The notes beneath the pieces were generated by a model that worked only from the letters and a program-made list of their open reading frames with translations, did no database searches and was not told the origin of the DNA. This document shows positions 1 to 7,333 of a DNA stretch of 8,745 bases, piece by piece; the stretch's first letter is position 1, and the number at the start of each line of letters is the position of its first letter. Origin of the DNA: Elusimicrobiota bacterium (GTDB lineage Bacteria; Elusimicrobiota; Elusimicrobia; Elusimicrobiales; UBA9959). Both the position numbers and the translations under genes were made by a program. The DNA lies in assembly GCA_030637365.1 (NCBI GenBank), contig DAOWGR010000057.1:1-8745 (forward strand), given 5' to 3'.

Positions 1-3
1 AAT

Positions 4-85
4 GGACGGGTGGCGGAATTGGCAGACGCGTACGGCTTAGGACCGTATGCCTTTTGGCGTGTGGGTTCAAGTCCCTCCCCGTCCA
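4..85 (+). tRNA. tRNA-Leu, anticodon UAG
   Basis: Decodes CUN leucine codons. The 7-bp acceptor stem is perfect: 4-10 (GGACGGG) pairs with 78-84 (CCCGTCC), and A85 is the discriminator base, as expected for leucine. The anticodon arm is 31-35/43-47 with loop CTTAGGA, placing the anticodon TAG at 38-40. A class II variable arm at 48-60 (GCC-TTTT-GGC core) is typical of tRNA-Leu. The T arm is 61-65/73-77 with loop TTCAAGT, with one T-T mismatch in its stem. The 3' CCA is not encoded (TGC follows A85), so a CCA-adding enzyme is required. It lies 67 bases before tig with no obvious terminator between them, so co-transcription is possible. Confidence 0.96.
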
Positions 86-141
86 TGCATCTTGCAGGAC
101 TTGCGCAGAAATTGTAGTGGCGGAAATATGCAGTTTAAATC

Positions 142-146
142 GGAGG
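142..146 (+). promoter_or_regulatory. Shine-Dalgarno site fixing the tig start
   Basis: GGAGG lies six bases before the ATG at 153. It settles the trigger factor start. The same frame is open back to a TTG at 54, but that codon lies inside the variable arm of the tRNA and cannot be the true start. Confidence 0.85.
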
Positions 147-152
147 ATTATA

Positions 153-1430
153 ATGAATTTGCCTTTAAAATTAAGCGACAAAATTAAGAGAACCAAAAAG
201 GAAGGTTGTGTATACGCCTATATCGTTTCACTCAAAAATGAGGATTATAACACTGTTGAACAACAAGCATTGGTAAGGCTTCAGTCATCGGTTTCTCTTC
301 CCGGTTTTAGAACGGGAAAAGTTCCGATAACCATGATTAAAGAACAATTTCCCAAAGCGGTTAAGGATGAAATTGTGGACGCGGCGGCGAAAGCTTCAAT
401 AGGCGATATGCTTAAGATGGATGATATAACTCCGGTTGTCACTCCCATGATTAAAGATGTTAAATTTGAATTTGGACAAAGCGTGGATTTGGAGATACAA
501 TTTGAATGTGTGCCGCAGTTTGAAGTTAAGGATTATAGCGGCATAAAAGCAATCAAGAAAAATCATAAAGTCAGTGATGGAGATATTGCCGATTATATAA
601 AGCGCGTGCGAGATTATAACGCTTATTTAAAAACCGTTGAAGGAGACTCCGTTGCTGTTGATAAAAGCCATTATGTGGCGTTTGATTATGAGGCTTTTGA
701 AGACGGAAAAAAACTTGAAGAAAATTCCGCCAAGGGAGAGCTTATTGAAATGGCAAATCCCGGAGCCGGTCAAATAGCCGGACTTGCCGATAGTATTATG
801 GGGGCTAAAAAAGGTGAAGTTCGCGAGTTTGATTCCACCGCGGGCGGAAGAAAACTGCGTTTTAAAGTTACCGTTAATGAGATAAAAACCAAAATATCCC
901 CCGAAATAGACGAGAAATTTCTTAAAGAGGCCGGCGTAAAAACCATGGATGAGTTAAACGCCAATATCAGGAAGATGCTTGAGCGAACGGAAAATGATAA
1001 GACGGAAAAGGATTTTGCCGTGCAGATTGAGGAAGAATTATTGAAAAAAAATGTTATTGAACTTCCCCCCACTCTCGTAAAAGAAGAAACCAAAGAGCTT
1101 ATGCAAATGTTCAAAAAAAGAATGGGCGATAAGGAAGGAAAGATCGGCGATGAAACGCTTGTTGAAAAATTAAAACCCATAGCCGAAAGAAATTTGCGCA
1201 TCGCTTATATTCTTCACAATATAGCGCGAAAGGAAAAAATTGAAATCACTGAAGAAGATTTGCGGGCGGAGCTTGAAAAAGCGCTTTTAAGCGTTCCTTC
1301 GGAAAAAGAGAAAGAACAAATAAAGGATGTTTTTGAAAAAAGAAAAGAGTATATTTCCGCCACATTAAGAGAAAATAAAACCATGGAATTTGTTAAATCC
1401 AAGGCTTCCGTCAAGGAAGAAGCAAATTAG
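153..1430 (+). CDS. tig: Trigger factor (ribosome-associated chaperone / peptidyl-prolyl isomerase)
   Basis: A 425-residue protein, close to the usual 430-450 of the family. Trigger factor binds the large ribosomal subunit at the exit tunnel, shields nascent chains and can isomerise prolyl bonds. The N-terminal ribosome-binding domain covers about residues 1-115 and carries the signature GFRTGKVP at 51-58, which contacts ribosomal protein L23 in studied homologues. The linker at about 117-132 (PQFEVKDYSG) is typical. The FKBP-like domain covers about 165-245 (HYVAFDYE, then the GQIAGLADSIMGAKKGE segment). The rest, from EIDEKFLKEAG at 251, is the helical C-terminal chaperone domain, rich in Lys and Glu. 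The start at ATG 153 is chosen for its GGAGG site and the family-like N-terminus. It is first in a tig-clpP-lon series, as in many bacteria. Nothing suggests truncation. Confidence 0.96.
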   Translation: MNLPLKLSDKIKRTKKEGCVYAYIVSLKNEDYNTVEQQALVRLQSSVSLPGFRTGKVPITMIKEQFPKAVKDEIVDAAAKASIGDMLKMDDITPVVTPMIKDVKFEFGQSVDLEIQFECVPQFEVKDYSGIKAIKKNHKVSDGDIADYIKRVRDYNAYLKTVEGDSVAVDKSHYVAFDYEAFEDGKKLEENSAKGELIEMANPGAGQIAGLADSIMGAKKGEVREFDSTAGGRKLRFKVTVNEIKTKISPEIDEKFLKEAGVKTMDELNANIRKMLERTENDKTEKDFAVQIEEELLKKNVIELPPTLVKEETKELMQMFKKRMGDKEGKIGDETLVEKLKPIAERNLRIAYILHNIARKEKIEITEEDLRAELEKALLSVPSEKEKEQIKDVFEKRKEYISATLRENKTMEFVKSKASVKEEAN

Positions 1431-1529
1431 TCAGGCAGCGAGTTAATTGGGCAATATGGCGGAGTAGCGTTTTGAGGCCGGATGATTTTTGGAATTTATT
1501 TGGGATTTGTTAATTAACGGGAGGATAAT

Positions 1530-2135
1530 ATGATTGTGCCTACTATTATAGAAAAATGGAATCAAGGAGCGATGGTCGGATATGATATTTATTCAAGGCT
1601 TTTGCGCGATAGAATAATTTTTGTTGGTGATCCCGAGGGCGCGGTTACAACCGCTTCAGCCAATACGATTATCGCTCAGCTTTTGTATTTGGATTCCGAT
1701 GACAATGAAAAAGACATAAATCTTTATATCAATTCTCCCGGCGGTCTTGTTACCGCGGGTCTTGCCGTTTATGACACCATGCAGTATATAAAGTCGCCCA
1801 TATCCACTATTTGCATAGGAATGGCCATGAGTTTCGGAGCGTTATTGCTTGCGGCCGGAACCAAAGGAAAAAGATTCGCTTTGCCCAATTCCAGAATAAT
1901 GATACATCAACCGCTTATATTTGGCGGTGGAATTTCAGGACAGGCGACCGATATTGAAATTGAAAGCAACGAGATGCTGAAAAATAAAGCCAAACTTACC
2001 GATATTTTGGCCAAACATACGGGCAAAAGCAATGAAGCTGTTTTTAAAGATATGGAACGAAATTTCTATATGTCCGCTGAAGAGGCCAAGAAATACGGCA
2101 TAATTGACAATGTGCTGTCATTAAATAAAAAGTAA
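1530..2135 (+). CDS. clpP: ATP-dependent Clp protease proteolytic subunit with Asn in the triad Asp position
   Basis: A 201-residue ClpP, normal length (E. coli 207), with GGGAGG at 1519-1524 before the ATG. ClpP forms a double heptameric barrel in the cytosol that degrades proteins fed in by an AAA+ unfoldase such as ClpX, ClpA or ClpC. Family hallmarks are clear: the N-terminal segment YDIYSRLLRDRIIFVG (18-33), the oxyanion-region INSPGG (67-72), the nucleophile region CIGMAMSFGALLLAAG (95-110, Ser101), and RIMIHQP (122-128, His126). In the C-terminal ERDRFLSA-type motif, where the third triad residue Asp normally sits, this protein reads ERNFYMSA, so the residue is Asn178 (codon AAT at 2061-2063). 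The nucleophile loop is also unusual, with Met-Ser-Phe-Gly in place of the common Ala-Ser-Met-Gly. The fold is certain. Full activity, or activity only with a second ClpP, is open. No clpX follows; lon begins 30 bases after the stop. Confidence 0.95.
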   Translation: MIVPTIIEKWNQGAMVGYDIYSRLLRDRIIFVGDPEGAVTTASANTIIAQLLYLDSDDNEKDINLYINSPGGLVTAGLAVYDTMQYIKSPISTICIGMAMSFGALLLAAGTKGKRFALPNSRIMIHQPLIFGGGISGQATDIEIESNEMLKNKAKLTDILAKHTGKSNEAVFKDMERNFYMSAEEAKKYGIIDNVLSLNKK

Positions 2136-2165
2136 AAGACATTTTAAATTAATAAGGATTCCGCT

Positions 2166-4550
2166 ATGACAAATAAAGACGAAAAAGAATATTCAAAAAA
2201 TCAGAAGGGAGGCGCGGTTATTGACTATCCTAAGAACGCGCCGGTTATCGCCATTAGAGATGTGGTAATGTTTCCGTATATGGCTTTGCCTCTTTCGGTA
2301 AGCAGGCCGAAGTCGGTTATTGCCATTGAACAAGCTCTTAAAAGCGATAAATACATTTTGGCCATATCTCAGAAAAAATCCGATATTGACAATCCTTCCC
2401 AGAAAGATTTGTATTCTTACGGCGTTTTAAGCAAGGTTACCCAATCTTTAAAAATGCCCGACGGAACCATGAAGGTGTTTTTACAAGGCCTTAAAAGAGC
2501 CAAAATACTGAAAATCTCATTAGATGAAAAAAATAAATTTCTTAAAGCGGATTTGGAATATCCTAAAGAAATAACGGATAAATCGCCCGAGATGACGGCG
2601 CTTATGCGTCATGTCGTGGAAGTATTTGAAAATTATGTAAAAATGGGAACTAAAATATCCGTGGATTCAGCGTCAATGCTTCAGCAATTGAGCGACTCTT
2701 CAAGGCTTGCCGACACCATAGCGGCAAGCGCCATAATGGAGATGGATACCAGACAGGAAATTTTGGAAATTCTGAATGTTAAAAGCCGCATTGAAAAAAT
2801 CATACAAATTCTCGCCAAAGAAACCGAGATACTCACCATAGAGCAGAAGATACATTCCAGAGTTAAAACTCAAATTGAGAGTTCTCAAAAAGAACATTAT
2901 TTAAATGAGCAGATGAAAGCCATACAGCAGGAGCTTCATCAAAAAGACGATTTTACAAGGGAAATAGAGGAACTGGCAAAGAAAATCAAAAATATCAAAA
3001 TGCCTAAAGATATCGCGAAAGTCGCTCATAAAGAACTTTCAAGACTGTCCAAGATGATGCCGTTTTCTCCCGAATCCACCGTCTTAAGAACATATTTGGA
3101 TTGGCTTATAGCATTGCCTTGGAATACCGAGACTAAGGATATTTTAGAACTTCCCATAGTTAGAAAAATGCTTGATGAGGATCACTTCGGCCTTAAAAAA
3201 CCCAAAGAAAGAGTATTGGAATATCTCGCCGTATGCAAACTTACCAAAAAACTAAAAGGCCCGATTCTTTGTTTCGTGGGCCCCCCGGGAGTCGGAAAGA
3301 CTTCCATCGCCAAATCCATCGCGAGATCCATGGGAAGGAAATTTGTGAGGATGTCTCTCGGCGGAGTGAGAGATGAAGCCGAAATAAGAGGGCATAGGAA
3401 AACTTATATAGCGTCTATGCCGGGCAGAATAATCCAAAGTATTAAAAAAGCCAAAAGCAAAAATCCCGTATTTCTTTTGGATGAAATAGATAAAATGGGA
3501 ATGGATTGGCGCGGAGATCCCGCCGCCGCTTTGCTTGAAGTTTTAGATCCGGAGCAAAACCGTGAATTTACGGATCATTTTTTGGATGTGCCTTTTGACA
3601 TATCGCATGTGATGTTTGTGGCTACGGCCAACAGCTTGGCGAGCATTCCTCTGAGTTTGCGCGATAGAATGGAGATAATAGAATTTAACGGTTATACGCA
3701 TGATGAAAAAATCGCGATCGCGAAAACATATCTTATCCCGAGACAATTAAAAGAACACGGTTTAAAAGAAAACTCTTTCGCGATAAATGATAAAACAATA
3801 GATGAAATAATAAAAGGCTATGCCAGAGAAGCTGGCGTTCGCAGTCTTGAACGGGAAATAGCGACTCTGTCCAGAAGATCGGCTAAAAAAATAGTGGAAA
3901 ATAAGATTAAGAAAGTAATTGTGAATTCCGATAATCTTACGGATTTTTTAGGTATTCCCAAATACATTCATGAAAAAATTTCTCCAAACGGAATAGGTGT
4001 CAGCACAGGTCTCGCGTGGACGGAGCAGGGTGGAGAACTTCTTACCATTGAAACTATCGCGTATCCCGGTAAAGGCGAGGTTATGCTTACCGGAAGACTC
4101 GGTGATGTCATGAAAGAATCCGTGCAAACGGCTTTTTCATATGTTAAATCTTTGGAGTTTATGCCTTATTCCTATATTCAAAAGCATAATTTTCATGTGC
4201 ATATTCCCGAGGGAGCGGTGCCGAAAGACGGGCCTTCGGCCGGAATAACCGTTGCTGTCGCGCTCGCGAGCCTGCTTTCCAAAAGACCGGTAAAAAAAGA
4301 TATAGCCATGACCGGAGAAATGACTCTTACCGGAAAAGTTCTTCCGATAGGCGGATTAAAAGAGAAAATAATAGCTTCATACAGAGAAAATATTATGACG
4401 GCCATTTATCCCAAGTCCAATATGAAGGACCTTGAAGAAATTCCGGATGAAATTCGGAAAAAAATGAGTCTTATTCCGGTTTCCACGATACAAGAAGTTT
4501 TCAGTTATGTATTATCCAATCGGCAATCCGCGAAGCGGACTAACAGGTAA
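2166..4550 (+). CDS. lon: ATP-dependent Lon protease (LonA type)
   Basis: A 794-residue protein, close to the E. coli 784. Lon is a cytosolic hexamer joining an AAA+ unfoldase and a Ser-Lys protease in one chain; it removes misfolded and short-lived regulatory proteins. The N-terminal substrate-binding domain starts near residue 24 (PVIAIRDVVMFPYMALPL). A helical region follows, containing QKEHYLNEQMKAIQQEL (241-257). In the AAA+ module are Walker A GPPGVGKT (372-379), Walker B FLLDEID (436-442), sensor 1 Asn489 in ATAN, a likely arginine finger at R501, and sensor 2 in EAGVRSLER. The protease domain has PKDGPSAG with nucleophile Ser691 and GGLKEK with the base Lys734, 43 residues apart as in E. 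coli. All catalytic residues are present. AAGGA at 2154-2158 supports the start. The last codons (SAKRTNR tail) contain a short hairpin and border the structured spacer, so the extreme C-terminus may be lineage-specific. Confidence 0.97.
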   Translation: MTNKDEKEYSKNQKGGAVIDYPKNAPVIAIRDVVMFPYMALPLSVSRPKSVIAIEQALKSDKYILAISQKKSDIDNPSQKDLYSYGVLSKVTQSLKMPDGTMKVFLQGLKRAKILKISLDEKNKFLKADLEYPKEITDKSPEMTALMRHVVEVFENYVKMGTKISVDSASMLQQLSDSSRLADTIAASAIMEMDTRQEILEILNVKSRIEKIIQILAKETEILTIEQKIHSRVKTQIESSQKEHYLNEQMKAIQQELHQKDDFTREIEELAKKIKNIKMPKDIAKVAHKELSRLSKMMPFSPESTVLRTYLDWLIALPWNTETKDILELPIVRKMLDEDHFGLKKPKERVLEYLAVCKLTKKLKGPILCFVGPPGVGKTSIAKSIARSMGRKFVRMSLGGVRDEAEIRGHRKTYIASMPGRIIQSIKKAKSKNPVFLLDEIDKMGMDWRGDPAAALLEVLDPEQNREFTDHFLDVPFDISHVMFVATANSLASIPLSLRDRMEIIEFNGYTHDEKIAIAKTYLIPRQLKEHGLKENSFAINDKTIDEIIKGYAREAGVRSLEREIATLSRRSAKKIVENKIKKVIVNSDNLTDFLGIPKYIHEKISPNGIGVSTGLAWTEQGGELLTIETIAYPGKGEVMLTGRLGDVMKESVQTAFSYVKSLEFMPYSYIQKHNFHVHIPEGAVPKDGPSAGITVAVALASLLSKRPVKKDIAMTGEMTLTGKVLPIGGLKEKIIASYRENIMTAIYPKSNMKDLEEIPDEIRKKMSLIPVSTIQEVFSYVLSNRQSAKRTNR

Positions 4551-4643
4551 CAGGGTTGCAGGCGAGATAGCAGGCAAGTTTTCGTATTGTTATACCAGGA
4601 GCGTAAGATGACCCCACCGCCTTTTTTATCACGCCATGCAAAG

Positions 4644-4735
4644 CGAATTACCCTACCACTCGCTTATTCGCCAAAAGGCGAATCTCACGATTCGCAAGCG
4701 GGTGGTAGGGTTAATTCGACAGAAATGTCGAATTA
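4644..4735 (+). repeat. Compound palindromic element between lon and the DUF885 gene
   Basis: Three nested or overlapping inverted repeats are visible. (1) A long imperfect stem pairs 4644-4665 with 4696-4718: 22 bp, with one G-T pair (4660/4701) and one bulged T (4712). (2) Inside it, ATTCGCC at 4666-4672 pairs with GGCGAAT at 4677-4683 across an AAAA loop; an alternative hairpin pairs 4678-4683 with 4690-4695 and excludes the first. (3) At the right edge, 4712-4721 pairs perfectly with 4726-4735 across a GAAA loop, competing with the outer six pairs of the long stem. There is no T-run after any stem, so it is not a standard intrinsic terminator. It could be a REP/MITE-like dispersed repeat or a structured leader RNA; a single copy cannot decide. 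I see no convincing target-site duplication. Confidence 0.75.
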
Positions 4736-4740
4736 TGACA

Positions 4741-4768
4741 AGCCTATGGCAGTGCCGTATCAGAGGCT
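4741..4768 (+). repeat. Small bulged hairpin next to the palindromic element
   Basis: AGCCT at 4741-4745 pairs with AGGCT at 4764-4768. Inside, ATGGC at 4746-4750 pairs with GCCGT at 4754-4758 across an AGT loop (one T-G pair), leaving a five-base bulge at 4759-4763. It is weaker than the hairpins just upstream and may be the right-hand part of the same element. It ends 23 bases before the AGAGGTGG ribosome-binding region of the next gene. Confidence 0.4.
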
Positions 4769-4791
4769 ATGCCTATCCTGTGCGGCCAAAA

Positions 4792-4798
4792 GAGGTGG
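4792..4798 (+). promoter_or_regulatory. Ribosome-binding site for the GTG start at 4803
   Basis: GAGGTGG, with its GAGG core ending seven bases before GTG 4803. Together with the signal-peptide-like sequence that begins exactly there, it decides the start. A rival site, AGGAG at 4597-4601 before ATG 4608 in the same frame, would add 65 residues read through the palindromic element and bury the signal peptide. Confidence 0.7.
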
Positions 4799-4802
4799 TA
4801 AG

Positions 4803-6581
4803 GTGAAATCAATACTAATTATTTCTTTCGCGGTTTTGTTTTTATCTCAGCCATCGTTTTGCGCCTTTGAGGATATTCTCACCACTCAAGAAATTCAAGG
4901 AACTCTTGAAAATACCAAGCTTAATGAAATATTCGGCCAATATTTGGCCACAATACAGATGTATGATCCTGAAAGAGCGACTTTTTTAGGTCTTCACGGT
5001 TCCGATTCTCTTTTAACCGGAAGAAATGTCAAAACGATGAATTTTCAGCTCAGAGCTTTCAAAAAATTGCGTTCAAATTTGGAAAAAGTTAAAAAAGATG
5101 TTCTTCATAAAGAGAAGATAATTGATTATGATTTGTTGGATCACATGCTGGAAGTTGATATTTATAATATTGAACATTTGGACAAGCTTAAAAACAGGCC
5201 GCAATATTATCTTACTCCCCTTATTTCCATATATGAGATTTTAATCAAGGATTTTGCCGATTATAATATCAGAGCTTCAAACGCTTTGAAGAGAATGGAG
5301 CAGTTTCCGAATATTCTTTTGGAAGCTGAGAGCAATATTTCTCGGCCGCCAAAAATATGGGTGGAGGAAGCTATTTCTCAAAGTGAGGATGCTATTGAGA
5401 GTATACATGAATTCCTTCCGCTTTTCAGGAGATATACTCGTTATGATCCCCTTTCAAAAGGTCAATTGCATCAGGCGATAGAAAAGGTTCGCGGTTCCTT
5501 GGAACGCTATAAAAAATTTTTGGAGAAAGAAATCTTGCCCAATGCCGACGGCGATTTTAGAATCGGAGCGTATACTTACGGTTTTTATCTTGAGAGATGG
5601 CATGGTTTGGATAAAACTCCGGGCGCTATGTACGGATATTCCAAAAAGGCCTTCAAAAGAAGCTTTAAAGAATTTGAAGCCGAGGCAAAACGGATAGATC
5701 CCATACTTTATAAAGCGAAAGGATGGCGGGCTGTTTTTAAAAAAATTCCCAAAGATCATCCGGACTTAGACGACATTATAACGGCTTTTCAGAATGAATT
5801 GGAGCGGTCTTATCAGCATTTTGACGAGTTTAAAGTGGTGCGATTTCCCAAACAGAGATTATTGATAAAAAAAATGCCGGGATTTTTGAAATCGGTAAAG
5901 CCTTATGTTTATTATCAGCCGCCTTTCGTTTTGGATACAAGGAGAGTGGCGGAGCTCTATGTCAATATTCCGCCTAAAAAAATGCCAAAGGCCGCCTTGG
6001 ACAAGGTTATGGCAAGAGGTTTTAATTATACGCTTATTGAGCTTCTTGTCGCTTATTCTTTGATGCCCGGCTTGCATCTTCAGTCTTATGAAGCGTCTCA
6101 TAATAATCCGTCAAAAATAAGAATGATTTCTCATCAGCCGCTTGTCACCAACGGCTGGGCGTCTTACAGTGAATTGCTTGCAGGAGAGATGGGTTTTTAT
6201 TCATCTTATTGGGCGGGTTTTATGAGAGCTTATATTAAGGCTTTGCGCGCCGCCAGAGCTTTTGTTGACGCGTCTTTGCATCAGAAAAAAATGGATTATT
6301 CCCAGGCTGTTAATTTCTTTCAAGATAAGCTGTGTCTCAGTGAGGGGCAGGCAAAGGCGGAAGTTGTGAAAATTTCCAATACGCCGACGGAGAGTTTCGG
6401 GTATATATTTGCCGCTGACAGTATTTTTAAAATGAGAAAATATTATAAAAGAGCCCAAGAAAAATATTTTGACTTAAGAGATTTTCACACTCGATTTTTG
6501 AGAGAAGGCAATATTCCGATTTCTCAAATTGAATCCGAATTAAGAAGAAAGAAAAAACTTGTTGAGAAAATTATTGAATGA
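4803..6581 (+). CDS. Exported DUF885-family protein lacking the metal-binding motif
   Basis: A 592-residue protein from GTG 4803. Residues 1-21 look like a Sec signal peptide: Lys2, a hydrophobic core IIISFAVLFL-like stretch, then a possible cleavage near SFC-A; it is not a lipobox. The body matches the DUF885 family as I know it: YTYGFYLERWHGLD and YSKKAFKRSFKEFEAEAKRIDP in the middle, NGWASYSELLAGEMGFY (450-466), RAARAFVDASLH (482-493), and FDLRDFHTRFLREGNIP near the end (from 556). DUF885 proteins usually carry HE-x-x-PGHHLQ plus a downstream EGW, resembling zinc metallopeptidases. Here these read YSLMPGLHLQ (418-427) and NGW (450-452), so the His, Glu, the next His and the Glu are all replaced while the surroundings are kept. 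I infer an envelope protein that is no longer a metal-dependent peptidase, perhaps a binding or scaffold protein. Its stop overlaps the ABC ATPase start by 4 bases. Confidence 0.85.
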   Translation: MKSILIISFAVLFLSQPSFCAFEDILTTQEIQGTLENTKLNEIFGQYLATIQMYDPERATFLGLHGSDSLLTGRNVKTMNFQLRAFKKLRSNLEKVKKDVLHKEKIIDYDLLDHMLEVDIYNIEHLDKLKNRPQYYLTPLISIYEILIKDFADYNIRASNALKRMEQFPNILLEAESNISRPPKIWVEEAISQSEDAIESIHEFLPLFRRYTRYDPLSKGQLHQAIEKVRGSLERYKKFLEKEILPNADGDFRIGAYTYGFYLERWHGLDKTPGAMYGYSKKAFKRSFKEFEAEAKRIDPILYKAKGWRAVFKKIPKDHPDLDDIITAFQNELERSYQHFDEFKVVRFPKQRLLIKKMPGFLKSVKPYVYYQPPFVLDTRRVAELYVNIPPKKMPKAALDKVMARGFNYTLIELLVAYSLMPGLHLQSYEASHNNPSKIRMISHQPLVTNGWASYSELLAGEMGFYSSYWAGFMRAYIKALRAARAFVDASLHQKKMDYSQAVNFFQDKLCLSEGQAKAEVVKISNTPTESFGYIFAADSIFKMRKYYKRAQEKYFDLRDFHTRFLREGNIPISQIESELRRKKKLVEKIIE

Positions 6582-7333
6582 AAAACGAAATTATCGCGGA
6601 ATTTTCAAATATTTCCAAAATTTATAAGATAAAACAGTTTTGTTCCTCCAGAAGGAATATTGCTCTTAAAAATTTTAATTTTGACATAAAAAGAGGAGAG
6701 ATAGTGGGTTTGCTGGGGTTAAACGGCGCCGGTAAAACAACCGTTATGAAGCTTCTTGCCGGACTTATTTTTCCGAGTTCCGGCGAAATTTTAATAGGCG
6801 GAATAAATCCGATTTTTTCCGGCGCAAAACAAAAAATAGGTTTCTTGCCCGAACTGCCGTATTTTTACCCTTATATGACATGTATTGAAATTTTGACTTA
6901 TTACGCCAAATTGTCGGGGTTTAAAGAGTATAAAGGCAAAATCAATAAAGTTATTGATAAAGTAGGTCTGACCTGGCATACCTCAAAGAAAATCTCGGAA
7001 TATTCAAAGGGCATGATGCAGAGATTGGGATTGGCCCAAGCTGTTTTGCATGAACCGGAACTGCTTATCTTGGATGAACCTGTCAGCGGACTGGATCCTT
7101 TGGCCGTTCATGATGTTAGGAATTTAATAGCCGGAATAAATAAAGAGGGAACAACCGTTTTTTTATCGTCGCATAGCATATCCGAACTTGAAAAAATTTG
7201 TCATCGCGTTATTATTCTTTCTTTAGGCGGAATTGTAAAAACAGTAGAGTGTGACGCGTGGAAAACAGCGGGCGGTTTGGAAAAAATCTTTATTAACAGT
7301 ATCAAAGGCGGAGAAGAAGTAAGAAAACGGTGA
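6578..7333 (+). CDS. ABC transporter ATP-binding protein (ABC-2 type)
   Basis: A 251-residue cytoplasmic ATPase that would power the membrane protein encoded next. Motifs in order: Walker A GLNGAGKT (47-54), the Q-loop region IGFLPE (87-92) with Glu92 where many ABC ATPases have Gln, the signature YSKGMMQR (142-149, a variant of LSGGQ), Walker B LLILDE (162-167), D-loop SGLD (170-173) and the switch histidine His199 in SSHS. Catalytic Glu167 is present. Glu in the Q-loop and a loose signature are common among ABC-2 exporter ATPases, so I treat the protein as active. The start ATG overlaps the upstream stop (ATGA) and has no strong Shine-Dalgarno site, suggesting translational coupling. Substrate unknown; the family covers drugs, polysaccharides, lipids and peptides. 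Confidence 0.94.
   Translation: MKNEIIAEFSNISKIYKIKQFCSSRRNIALKNFNFDIKRGEIVGLLGLNGAGKTTVMKLLAGLIFPSSGEILIGGINPIFSGAKQKIGFLPELPYFYPYMTCIEILTYYAKLSGFKEYKGKINKVIDKVGLTWHTSKKISEYSKGMMQRLGLAQAVLHEPELLILDEPVSGLDPLAVHDVRNLIAGINKEGTTVFLSSHSISELEKICHRVIILSLGGIVKTVECDAWKTAGGLEKIFINSIKGGEEVRKR

Noticed and set aside
54..152. Upstream extension of the tig frame to TTG 54
   Set aside because: The codon lies inside the variable arm of tRNA-Leu, and the ATG at 153 has a strong GGAGG site and a family-like N-terminus.
770..1414. Minus-strand open frames opposite tig (770-1201 and 1214-1414)
   Set aside because: They are low-complexity Ser/Phe-rich shadows of a Lys/Glu-rich gene, without supporting ribosome-binding sites or recognisable domains.
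1431..1529. Promoter for clpP in the 99-base gap
   Set aside because: A TTGGAA at 1489-1494 has only poor -10 partners (TAATTA-like, 1510-1517); no convincing pair is present.
4588..4596. Possible extended -10 promoter (TG-T-TATACC) after lon
   Set aside because: The best -35 match at 17-base spacing (TAGCAG at 4568-4573) is poor, and the site abuts an AGGAG that may instead be a ribosome-binding site. Too weak to annotate.
4644..4735. Intrinsic terminator for the tig-clpP-lon transcript
   Set aside because: The stems are strong but none is followed by a T-run; the only T-run nearby (4622-4627) precedes the hairpins on the + strand.
5454..6458. Minus-strand open frames opposite the DUF885 gene
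   Set aside because: They overlap a clearly homologous + strand gene, show no domain I recognise and have no operon context.
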